Shown here: positions 54,678 to 64,000 of the stretch, one piece after another | How the letters are laid out: each line of letters begins with the position of its first letter | How positions within the stretch are numbered: position 1 is the stretch's first letter | Source of the DNA: Prostheceraeus crozeri | Lineage: Eukaryota > Platyhelminthes > Polycladida > Euryleptidae | Length of the DNA stretch: 64,000 nt | Direction: 5' to 3' | Assembly (NCBI GenBank): GCA_907163375.1 | Contig: CAJQUW010006985.1 | Span: 1,081,867 to 1,145,866, forward strand | Notes under the pieces: generated by a model | Database searches by the model: none | Told to the model about the DNA's origin: nothing | What the model saw: the letters and a program-made list of their open reading frames with translations, nothing else | Made by a program: the position numbers and the translations under genes

Positions 54678-55479
54678 ACTGCACGCGTAACATATTTAGA
54701 TGCAATGCACCAACGTCAGTCAGCTGGACCTTGTTTTACGTGTTGGTCAGTTTCCGGCGTTCTATTTCCCATAGTAGCTGAGTGAGTGACAGGCACCATC
54801 CCCGAAATCCTAATCTGCTCATGAGTTTGCGGGAACTTGTCATTGTTGGTATCAACATCGAAGCATATTTCTACGTGGCAGATTGGGTACTAGATTCGGC
54901 TGACTCCCCACGCAGGTTCGCATGCTGCTCACAACGCCAAATGTGGCGATGGGCCGATGATACATTAAATAAGCAAGAACAAGCCGAAACAAGAGTGATC
55001 TTTACATGTTGTTTGCTCAAAAGCATCATGCAGTCAATATTATTACTTCATGACGTACTCGTACATACATACGTCATTGCACCGGTACAGGTACTTTGAT
55101 CACTATATAAGGTACTGGTAATGCTATAGACATAAACTTATCTTCATTTTGTTAATTAGAAATATTAAATAATATTTTACTTACGTTTTTGCGTAGTTTT
55201 TATGACTTTTATAGTAACTTTAGAGTTGTTTATTATTACAACTTTACTTGTTCTACTACATTATTTTTTCTATTGGTTACCGACTTCAGCGATTTTACAC
55301 TTTTCTTTATAAATTCTTACATTGATTCAAACTCATTTGGATCAAAAGCAAATATGAATTTTCATGATCTTCAGCAATAACTTCTTCGGCGCATGTTGTA
55401 TGCATTTTCAACCTTCTTGTTGCATGTATAAAGATCACTGGTCATAAAGATATTTATTCTTTTTTTCCTTTTTTTTCAG
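54678..55479. other. Intron and H4 upstream region; no further gene recognised
   Basis: A frame of 105 codons (54782-55099) has no recognisable domain and recurs in unit 2 only because of the duplication. The last bases are a long pyrimidine tract (ttttttccttttttttcag) before exon C. Confidence 0.4.
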
Positions 55480-55661
55480 TTGACGGACAGTGGAGTGCGT
55501 GGGATTATTACTCAGACTGCAGTGTTACTTGTGGTGTGGGATCTAAAACACGACGTCGACATTGCAATAGCCCTGCCCCAATTGCAGGTGGTAGAAATTG
55601 CAAAGGAAGGAATGTGCAAACAACTTTCTGTGACAGTAATGTGTTCTGTCCCTGGACATGA
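55480..55661 (+). CDS. TSP1 module 2, exon C: last TSP1 domain and stop
   Basis: A 182-base terminal exon read as VDGQWSAWDYYSDCSVTCGV, KTRRRHC, NSPAPIAGGRNC and CDSNVFCPWT, then TGA. It differs from module 1 at a few positions (S for F after GVG, N for D, N for S, R for K, F for V) and keeps all cysteines. The open frame visible from 55480 in another register (MTDSG...) is not the coding frame. The exon completes a 313-aa secreted protein with TSP1, degenerate TSP1, FN3-like and TSP1 domains. Confidence 0.85.
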
Positions 55662-55887
55662 TCCTAAACCCAGTGCCCAAAATCTGCCATCTTTTCTTAA
55701 CCTCACATTTACCATCTGATATCACAGCATTCTCTGGTTATTTGATTTGGAAGTAATATTATGAAGATTCATGGCAAGAATGTAAATTTTGATTAAAAAT
55801 CACATTTAATTTCTTTTAATTTGAACTCATCGATATGCGATAATCAAAGATGCGGGAAAATGAAGCATTTTGAAATCAACCAACTCA

Positions 55888-56323
55888 ATGTCAACGACTA
55901 TCTTGCTTGCCGTCTTGTGCTTTCTACCGTCCTGCTCTTTTATTTCTTTTGCATTTTCCTCTCCAGTGCACGGAGGCTGGACTACTTGGTCATCCTGGTC
56001 AGTTTGTGATCAACGATGCGGGAATGGCACAAAAAATCGAGTGCGTTTCTGCAAAAATCCAGTCCCATCGAATGGAGGAAGGCAATGCCCTGGTAGTCAA
56101 TTAGAGACAAAATTCTGCTCAATACACTGCCCGGTGCATGGAGGCTGGGGAGATTGGGTTGCCGGAGAAAAAGCGTGCATTCCAGATAGTGGTGAGGATT
56201 GCAGCTTCGGACATCAAGTGTTTTTTCGATATTTTAATAATCCAAAACCTTCGAATGGAGGAAGTGATTGCAGCGGATCAGCTTCGGACATGCGAAAATG
56301 CTGGCACCGAGTTGGATGCCCAA
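55888..56323 (+). CDS. TSP1 module 3, exon A: signal peptide plus two TSP1 domains
   Basis: The ATG at 55888 starts MSTTILLAVLCFLPSCSF and continues exactly as in module 2 through the internal acceptor (ctctccag| ends 55966) and both TSP1 repeats to donor A|gtaaga at 56324. One notable change is YFNNPKP for YCNNPKP: a cysteine of the second TSP1 is replaced by phenylalanine, leaving an unpaired partner. Because the upstream region of module 2 is not included in the duplication, this copy has no shared promoter. It could be transcribed only by read-through or from new sequence. Confidence 0.75.
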
Positions 56324-56510
56324 GTAAGAGACTGCTTGTTTTTGCAACATTGAAATATCATCTATATAGATGAACGTCTGTCATCGCTAGGTTGCAGGTC
56401 TAGGCAGGAATACAAAATCTGGGGATCTGGATTCGTAGATTCGTGCACAGAGAGTTAATAAACCTACACGTATTTTTTTCGAAAACTCGAGGTGAAGAGG
56501 CCATTACTTC

Positions 56511-57338
56511 CATAGAGTAAGTATATTTAGGTAGAGTGGTAACTCAGCATTTATTAAATCTCCAATGTGTTTACACTTTCGATTTTATTAAATGAACTCG
56601 TGGGGAATACGGGTGGTATTGTCAGCAAGTGTGAGATATGCAAATTTTTGCAGTTTTGAAGAAATTGCAGCGGAATTGACTAATGATGATGGTATAATGC
56701 AGAAGGAATAATTGCATTTCACAGATTCTCATGACAGCCTTGAAGATTTAATGTTTGTTAAATTAGCAATTCAATGGGTTCCTATTACTTTCATGCTCAA
56801 CCTCAAGAGTATTTTCTTAAGCGTGATCATGTCACAGGCAACCTGACACTGGCACAGCAAAATCACATCATAATCAATGACAATGATTTCAATTTGACTT
56901 TGAAAGATGTAAATGGTTCCACATCACTATTCAGATTCAAGAAATGAAACATGAATTTAGCTTCGAATCATAAATCATGCCGGTGAAAAGGGAATAAAAA
57001 ACTTTAAATTTCAGCCAAGAAAGCACGAATAATATCGCGACTTTTTCATGAAGACTTTCATTATAATGCAATTCATGAAATTCCCTTGATAATCAGCTTG
57101 ATTTCCGCTTAGTTAGGATGATCATTAGCAAATATTCATTCCTTTTGATATCCAACTTGTTTCATAGTACTTATATAGCAGAGTCATCTCGGTAGTATTA
57201 AAATGAGCAAATTTTGACTTTTTTCAAAAGTGCTCAAATAATTTTTTGGATCCGGGAATAAACTTTTCATATAAAAATTTTCACTGTATACAGATACTTT
57301 TTTGAGTCGACACTCTACCTATATATCCCTACTCTATG
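56511..57338. mobile_element. hAT-like miniature element in intron A-B, copy in unit 2
   Basis: This is the duplicated counterpart of 52302-53131, with the same attacttc flanking repeats (56503-56510 and 57339-57346) and only small differences. It was carried along by the segmental duplication and is not an independent insertion. Confidence 0.75.
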
Positions 57339-57792
57339 ATTACTTCTGTCAGTTTTAACATCTAACAAAGACCTAGTATTTCTACTTCTCCCTACTTTCC
57401 GTTCGAGTGCTGTGAAGTCAAAATGAGTGGAGTTTATCAATATTGTTTATTTTCAAAAACAACTCTATCAAAAAACTCTTTTTATGACGCACATGAAGCC
57501 CCAATAGTAGTAACATTGATAGGGAAAGCAACAATAATTAAAACACTGAAAGCGGCAATTTTGGAGGTTGCTGTTGCTTTTTCAACACAATATAGTTACT
57601 ATTGTATGTACAGTAGTATTGACGACTTGTCATAAATGATTAAGTAAAAATAATTTCGTAACCTCTTGGCGACCGACAGACAGTGCGCACGTCAGGGTTT
57701 TACTTACACCATATTCCACTATATTCTTTCGATGTATTCATGTGTTCGATTTGTATTGACATGTGCTGAAAACCCTATCTGTCTTTATACAG

Positions 57793-58116
57793 GTGGCCTG
57801 CAAAAACCAGCAAATTTCAGCATGCAATCGTTCAGGAATAAAACTGCATTGGCAACTTGGATGGAGATGCCATACGGTATCCGTGCCACCAAGTTTACAA
57901 TTCACTATTCGCACGACACTTATGGTGGTACACATAGAGGAAGTGTGAGTGTCAGACCGAAACCTGGTCCGGATCCTCCAATCGAAATTAGAAAGTATTC
58001 AAAACTGATCGACTTCAGACAATCATATGCAAGTGGACAAGTTACAGCATATATTGAAGCTGAATCAATCTCATCGAAAGTCAATTCGTCTTCTGATAAA
58101 TTTTCGGTCGGCAGCG
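57793..58116 (+). CDS. TSP1 module 3, exon B: fibronectin-III-like domain
   Basis: The translation is identical to that of module 2 exon B (GLQKPANFSMQSFRNKTALA to VNSSSDKFSVGSG), with the acceptor and donor preserved at the same places. It carries no sign of decay. Confidence 0.72.
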
Positions 58117-58408
58117 GTGAGTTTTCAACTAACTCATCTCCAACCTTTTTGCTAGAGTTCCTAATGACAATCGAGTTGTTTCCTTTCCGTATTTTGCACA
58201 GAAAATTTTGAGTCTGCTGCTTCTATTATTTTGTCATTAGTTTATCGAAATATAGCTTTACAACATGTTCGTGCGCATAGGCGAAGATGACTAATGAAAA
58301 TAATGTAAAGTGATCAAAATTATTGAAATGTATAGGTTTTCCTTCTATCCAAGAAATATTTGGATTATATGAGCCTTCAATATTTAGTTAAACATATCAC
58401 AGTAGTAA

Positions 58409-58461
58409 GCAGCAATTATATTCATGCTGACGAAAAAAGATTACGTAACAGCAATGAGTCG
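58409..58461 (+). repeat. Direct repeat 3' of H4, unit 2
   Basis: Counterpart of 54202-54254 in the second duplication unit; same sequence. Confidence 0.75.
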
Positions 58462-58489
58462 TTTTTGGCGTTCACTCAGGAGAAACGCA

Positions 58490-58810
<321 letters not shown>

Positions 58811-58832
58811 CTATCAACTGTGATATACAGCA

Positions 58833-58884
58833 AACAGCAATTATATTCATGCTGGCCAAAAAATCACGTAACAGCAATGAGTCG
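58833..58884 (+). repeat. Direct repeat 5' of H4, unit 2
   Basis: Counterpart of 54626-54677 in the second duplication unit. Confidence 0.75.
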
Positions 58885-59681
58885 ACTGCACGCGTAACAT
58901 ATTTAGATGCAATGCACCAACGTCAGTCAGCTGGACCTTGTTTTACGTGTTGGTCAGTTTCCGGCGTTCTATTTCCCATAGTAGCTGAGTGAGTGACAGG
59001 CACCATCCCCGAAATCCTAATCTGCTCATGAGTTTGCGGGAACTTGTCATTGTTGGTATCAACATCGAAGCATATTTCTACGTGGCAGATTGGGTACTAG
59101 ATGCGGCTGACTCCCCACGCAGGTTCGCATGCTGCTCACAACGCCAAATGTGGCGATGGGCCGATGATACATTAAATAAGCAAGAACAAGCCGAAACAAG
59201 AGTGATCTTTACATGTTGTTTGCTCAAAAGCATCATGCAGTCAATATTATTACTTCATGACGTACATACATGCGTCATTGCACCGGTACAGGTACTTTGA
59301 TCACTATATAAGGTACTGGTAATGCTATAGACATAAACTTATCTTCATTTTGTTAATTAGAAATATTAAATAATATTTTACTTACGTTTTTGCGTAGTTT
59401 TTATGACTTTTTTTAGTAACTTTAGAGTTGTTTATTATTACAACTTTACTTGTTCTACTACATTATTTTTTCTATTGGTTACCGACTTCAGTGATTTTAC
59501 ACTTTTCTTTATAAATTCTTACATTGATTCAAACTCATTTGGATCAAAAGCAAATATGAATTTTCATGATCTTCAGCAATAACTTCTTCGGCGCATGTTG
59601 TATGCATTTTCAACCTTCTTGTTGCATGTATAAAGATCACTGGTCATAAAGATATTTATTCTTTTTTTCCTTTTTTTTCAG

Positions 59682-59863
59682 TTGACGGACAGTGGAGTGC
59701 GTGGGATTATTACTCAGACTGCAGTGTTACTTGTTGAATAGGATCTAAAACACGACGTCGACATTGCAATAGCCCTGCCCCAATTGCAGGTGGTAGAAAT
59801 TGCAAAGGAAGGAATGTGCAAACAACTTTCTGTGACAGTAACGTGTTCTGTCCCTGGACATGA
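59682..59863 (+). pseudogene. TSP1 module 3, exon C with premature stop
   Basis: This is the counterpart of 55480-55661. Where modules 1 and 2 read CSVTCGVG, this copy reads CSVTC followed by TGA (59735-59737), because tgtggtgtggga has become tgttgaatagga. Beyond the stop the frame and cysteines are intact to the normal TGA at 59863. The protein would lack most of the last TSP1 domain. Together with the lost cysteine in exon A and the missing promoter side, this marks module 3 as a probable pseudogene in the making. Confidence 0.8.
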
Positions 59864-60066
59864 TCCTAAACCCAGTGCCCAAAATCTGCCATCTTTTCTT
59901 AACCTCACATTTACCATCTGATGTCACAGCATTCTCTGGTTATTTGATTTGGAAGTAATATTATGAAGATTCATGGCAAGAATGTAAATTTTGATTAAAA
60001 ATCACATTTAATTTCTTTTAATTTAAACCCATCGTTTTGCGATAATCAAAGATGCGGGAAAATGAA

Positions 60067-61690
60067 TTGAGGAGTGCTGAGATGGGGAACATTCAATAAT
60101 TATTCTGTTGACAAAAAATCTGTCAGGGCTAAAATTCAAGGACCAAAAAGTACATGTCGTGTGACAAAATGTAATTAAATAGGCAAACTATCTGTTTTTC
60201 GCTTAAAAGTATGCATGCTTTTGTGTCACAGAATGTGAATGAAATAAAGAACTTCCTTGAGTTAAAATGACTATCCCTTTGACTTTTGGATGTGAAGACA
60301 TTCAATTCATTTTCAGTTAAACAAAAAAATGACATTTTAGAAGTTAGAACTTGCCGCCACAAATTACAGCATTACTGCATTTGGTGAAGACTGGAAGGGT
60401 AGCCCAAACTGATGGAGAAAATGTCGCCAGATGGGTTGGGTGTGACAATCATTTACCATTGCATCATGGGGCTTTAGTGATGTGGTAATTTGTTGCGTTT
60501 CAAGAATCAGTTTGCCGAACAGGGATAAAGTGTGGCTGCATGTCTATATCCTGAAAGCGGAATAATATTCTAAACAATATCAAGCGCAACAAATGATTCA
60601 ATTAGGCGCACCGAAATTGAGCTGATGGATTTGCTGTCTTAAAACTCACTTCTAGGCCACTCTTACTTGCATAACTCGTGCTCATGTAGTGTATGTCATG
60701 TCGTGTTTTTTGTAGTGTATGTGCTCCCTTTGATCGGTAATCTGGAACCTTATTTATAAGCCGGAAGAAATTCTTCGAGCCATAGCAGTGTAAGTGACAT
60801 CATAAGCCACAATCTGAATACTGCAGGTGATCCGTCAAGTATGAAGCTTTTCGGTATTTATTGCTATAATGGTCGTTGTACAGATGGAATGACAGCATTT
60901 CCTTTTCAAAAATCTTGTTTTCTATTCCTTCGAAAGAAAGAGACAATTTTTCTTTAAAATTACTGAAGTTGAGCGAAAATACTCTGAACTGTTAGTAGTT
61001 CTTCCAAACGACTACATTCAAAACAGACTTTTCATGTGTAAAGTCTGAGGTTACTGGTGATGTGCGAGAAATGTTTGGTTCAGACAGCGAATTAGTCTAG
61101 TGGCCAGAGCGAGTTTCTGCAAGGAACGACACCAAAATGAGGCTTTCACGGAATAATGTACACCCTATGCCTACTACGAATCTGCACGTCTGTCGAGTTC
61201 TACCAGGCTCCTCTTTTTGTCAGGCAGGATCAAAGAAAACTAATGCGAATGAGGTATGAAATACATAGATGTTTTCTGTAAAAGTGAGATATTCTGTGTT
61301 TAAATGAAATTAAGTGAATGGTATTGAGTCATACATTTTTGTTTCTTCTATACTAACAACGTCGGCTCGGGGAAGATTGAGAGAATGTGGCTCAATGTTA
61401 TTCAAATCTAATCAAAATGCTATGTTTATTGATATTCGGATGAATGATGCATCTAAATGTGTACGCATCGCTCCATCATTAAAAGTACACGAAAAGATAA
61501 TTGTATGATTAAAAGACACATCAAACCAAATATTATGGTTCTAGACCTGTTACTTTTCACCGGGGTTGGGAGCAACTTAAGTCGAGCGAAGAAAGTCGTG
61601 ATTTTAGCAATATTGGCACATTTAAGCAGTCATTTCTTTGACTTTCCAAATGCATTGATTTGTTTGGATTCGTGCGAGTCATGCTGTCGC
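60067..61690. other. Intergenic, no gene recognised
   Basis: Sequence beyond the duplication. Short open frames only, no repeat or domain recognised. Confidence 0.4.
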
Positions 61691-61762
61691 CCGTCGATAG
61701 TTCAGTAGGTTGAGCATTAGCTTAGAATGCCAGAGGTCGGTGGTTCAAATTCACCAAGAAGT
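61691..61762 (+). other. tRNA-like sequence, probably a pseudogene or SINE head
   Basis: The stretch has a good A box (tagttcagtaggttgagc), a central arm, and a T arm that pairs well around ggttcaaattc (ggtgg/tcacc). The two acceptor strands (ccgtcga and aagaagt) do not pair, so a functional tRNA is unlikely. It stands alone without the SINE body seen elsewhere in this window. Confidence 0.5.
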
Positions 61763-61922
61763 GCAAATATTTTCTATCTGCTAAATTCGTGGAAGTTAAC
61801 AGTACCATATAAAGTCCTGGAATGGAAATTGCATGAACATTATAGCACAGGACGGGGGAATGTAGTTGGGACAAAAAGCAAATCTTGCGAGATGATCTTA
61901 TTTTTTTATCAAGTCAATTTTT

Positions 61923-62096
61923 GATCTGGAGTATTGCCATTTGTCTAAAGATCATGTACACAAAAGCAATTAAGTTTACAAAGCTTATCAGCGACAGGAG
62001 GAAAAAGAAAGAAAGATCTGGAGCATTTTCCGTATTCTAAAGATCATGTGCACTAAATTTACAAAGTACATCAGCGACAGGAGGACAAAGGAAGAA
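61923..62096 (+). repeat. Two-unit tandem repeat, about 90 bp period
   Basis: Both units contain gatctggag(t/c)att, tctaaagatcatgt, tttacaaag and tcagcgacaggagga in the same order, with moderate divergence. It is not coding. Confidence 0.65.
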
Positions 62097-64000
62097 ATCA
62101 TTTAAAACGCTCTGTACCATAGAAATTAACAACACCATAGAAAGTACAGTGTACGTGGTTGAATTGTGATCACATTTGCAGTTACTTAGAATTGTAGAAT
62201 ACCATTACACAGATGAATTGGAACGGTTTATTGGGGAGATCTTCCACGTTTCATATAGGTAGGTATATGTGAACTGTAGGCCTATACTTTGCACAAATCA
62301 ACCTTATCGATATCTTTTTGTATTCATAAGGTAACTCAGCAGTGTATTCAACCAGTTTGACATAGTAAATAACAATTTTGGACACCAAGATAGCTAAAAT
62401 TTGGGAAATTTCCAAAATTTGCCCAAATTGGAATTTTAAAATTTGAATTTCTGTTTATAGTCGTGGATGAACGAGTTGGTTCATTTATGTGACTTGAAGC
62501 GATGCTTTACAGATAGAAGTAGAAGTCTGCAGCCGTCGAAAATTTACCTTCAGCATGAACGCGAAGTCTAGCCGCCTGCGTCTAGTCCGAAAGTAATACG
62601 AAATTTGTTTTCCGAATTTGTTTAAATGTCTTAATTAATTTAATTTAATTAATTTATGTGTCCCATTTAAAACATGTAAACTTATAAAAACTGCAGTAAT
62701 TTCCTGGAAGAGGTTCACCAGATTGAAGAAGCTACAAACCTATTAGAATTGCATTAAAATTTCTCTGATTACTGTCAAATGGCTATAGACCTGCAGCAGA
62801 TCTAATATAAAGCTGTTTATAGATGAATGGTCGGATTGAACTCCATATCCAAATGAATAACATGAATTCCGATGGATATGTGAATGTTTCGATCGTGTTC
62901 GTCAGGGTTGGAACTGGCCGGGCTTTTGATATAGCCGGTCGGTGGCCGGCTTATTAAAAACCGGCCGGTCGAGGATGGGATGGTGGTTGGTTAAGGCTTT
63001 TATCATCTGATTTCAATTTTATTATGCCATTTGATATTGCTGAATTCCCACATGAAATGCATAAACGATGGGCCTACTGGTACTCTGCGTAAGTAAGAGC
63101 GATGAGCAGTAATACGCTTGTTGACACTATTTACTAATCTAATGAGCTTGTAGGCCTGCTTTATAATTTATGTAATTTTAACTACATTTTCCAAGTCGAT
63201 CACACACAAGATAATTTAAAGCAGATGATCAAAATAATGAGCCAAACCGGCATTGATGTAATAATGACATTGATTAAATAATAATATATGCTTTTATCTA
63301 TATGTTGCCTACACAAGAAAGCTTAAAGCGGTCAAAAAATTCTAATTTGCAATATTATAAAATTTTCTCTAACGATAAAAGTTCTGTGATGTACAATTTG
63401 ATTACCGACTCAGTGCTGATGTTGCGAAATGTTTGTCTGCGGCGTGCAAACTTGATTTAATGATTTTTGAGCTATGATCGCGAACTGACATAAGAGTCTG
63501 GAACAATGAGCTCGCCAAACTTGTCATCAATTTTTCATTTCATTGAGTGTTCCTGTACAACTTCAATCAAAGGTTATCGCGTGCTGTTAACTTATTTTAT
63601 CATCCACGATCCACTGTCAAATGTTCTGGAAGTAGGCCCCCGGTTGCATTGGAATCCATTATTCAATGCTCCACATGTTTTCTAAACTATCCCATGTAGT
63701 GAAATTATTCAAGATCTGGAAAATCTTAGAATAGATAGGCTGAGAGATGCACAATGCTTCCAAAATTCATAGGGCATACAGTCTAGAATATAGGAGTCTG
63801 GAAGATACATCACTGATAAAGTAGGGTTTGAACTACATGTATAAGTTGCCAGAAATCATTTTTGACTGCTTAAAGAACAGTTCGCAATATTTTTGTTACA
63901 AAACCTGAGTGTGGGTACTCTCAAATTACGTTACATTTACATGCTCTTAATGTTGTAATGATTGACTAAGCAATTTATTCTAGACTGAATGTCGTCAACA
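62097..64000. other. Intergenic, no gene recognised
   Basis: No domain or structured repeat was recognised, apart from a short ggccggtc-rich phrase near 62917-62973 with internal inverted symmetry. Confidence 0.4.

Noticed and set aside
54782-55099. 105-codon frame upstream of H4 (and 58989-59300)
   Set aside because: No family signature; the partner in unit 2 has an indel that changes the C-terminal region; conservation reflects the duplication only.
62910-62980. ggccggtc-rich phrase with inverted symmetry
   Set aside because: Too short and simple to define an element; no ends or duplication are visible.

Overview
This window is metazoan nuclear DNA. It is AT-rich, has long introns with GT-AG borders, phase-1 extracellular-domain exons, a histone H4 gene, and a wide mix of animal transposons: CR1-like, RTE-like and R2-type LINEs, Penelope-like elements with GIY-YIG remnants, piggyBac, Tc1, hAT-like elements and tRNA-derived SINEs. 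A marine invertebrate seems likely, but the lineage cannot be fixed from the sequence alone. No LTR or other capsid-bearing element was recognised.

The main host feature is a family of secreted proteins built from thrombospondin type-1 (TSP1) repeats, all on the + strand. A long gene model has seven phase-1 exons: 2318-2561 (signal peptide and TSP1), 27108-27434 (two TSP1), 29198-29374 (TSP1), 31988-32164 (near-identical copy of the previous exon), 34243-34599 (two TSP1), 37455-37784 (fibronectin-III-like) and 43478-43659 (last TSP1 and stop). It would encode 597 aa. The last three exons also form a self-contained three-exon gene, because an ATG and signal peptide at 34173 read straight through the splice acceptor into the TSP1 exon. 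This module recurs at 51679-55661 (313 aa) and 55888-59863. The last two copies are a tandem duplication of about 4.2 kb (51656-55864 and 55865-60066).

Each of those two tandem copies carries an intronless histone H4 gene on the opposite strand inside its last intron (54283-54594 and 58490-58801). The encoded H4 is unusual, with L37F, V65I, A69S and A89S. Each H4 gene is flanked by about 52-bp direct repeats. The third module looks like a decaying copy: its promoter side is missing, a conserved cysteine is lost, and the last exon has a premature stop.

The 24.5-kb first intron and the other spacers are dominated by mobile DNA. A nearly complete CR1-group LINE (about 6868-9960, minus) has ORF1 and ORF2 joined by a TGATG overlap. 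An R2-type LINE with a restriction-like endonuclease lies at about 22180-25540 (minus), an RTE-like LINE tail at 17165-17785 (minus), and a CR1/L2-like LINE at 48231-50110 (minus) that is split by a hAT-like element. A Tc1 copy is at 30621-31795, a piggyBac with intact ends at 40362-42802, and several SINE copies are present.

The most unusual non-coding signal is a set of foldback elements (around 10030, 15146, 35548, 38036 and 39688, plus a lone motif at 5881). Two of them carry Penelope-like GIY-YIG endonuclease remnants. All carry the motif (C)TGANGA, hairpin, GAAA at their arms, which resembles a hammerhead ribozyme core. Three of them show the same layout: inverted arms, an asymmetric 30-33 nt tail, and 10-14 bp target-site duplications.
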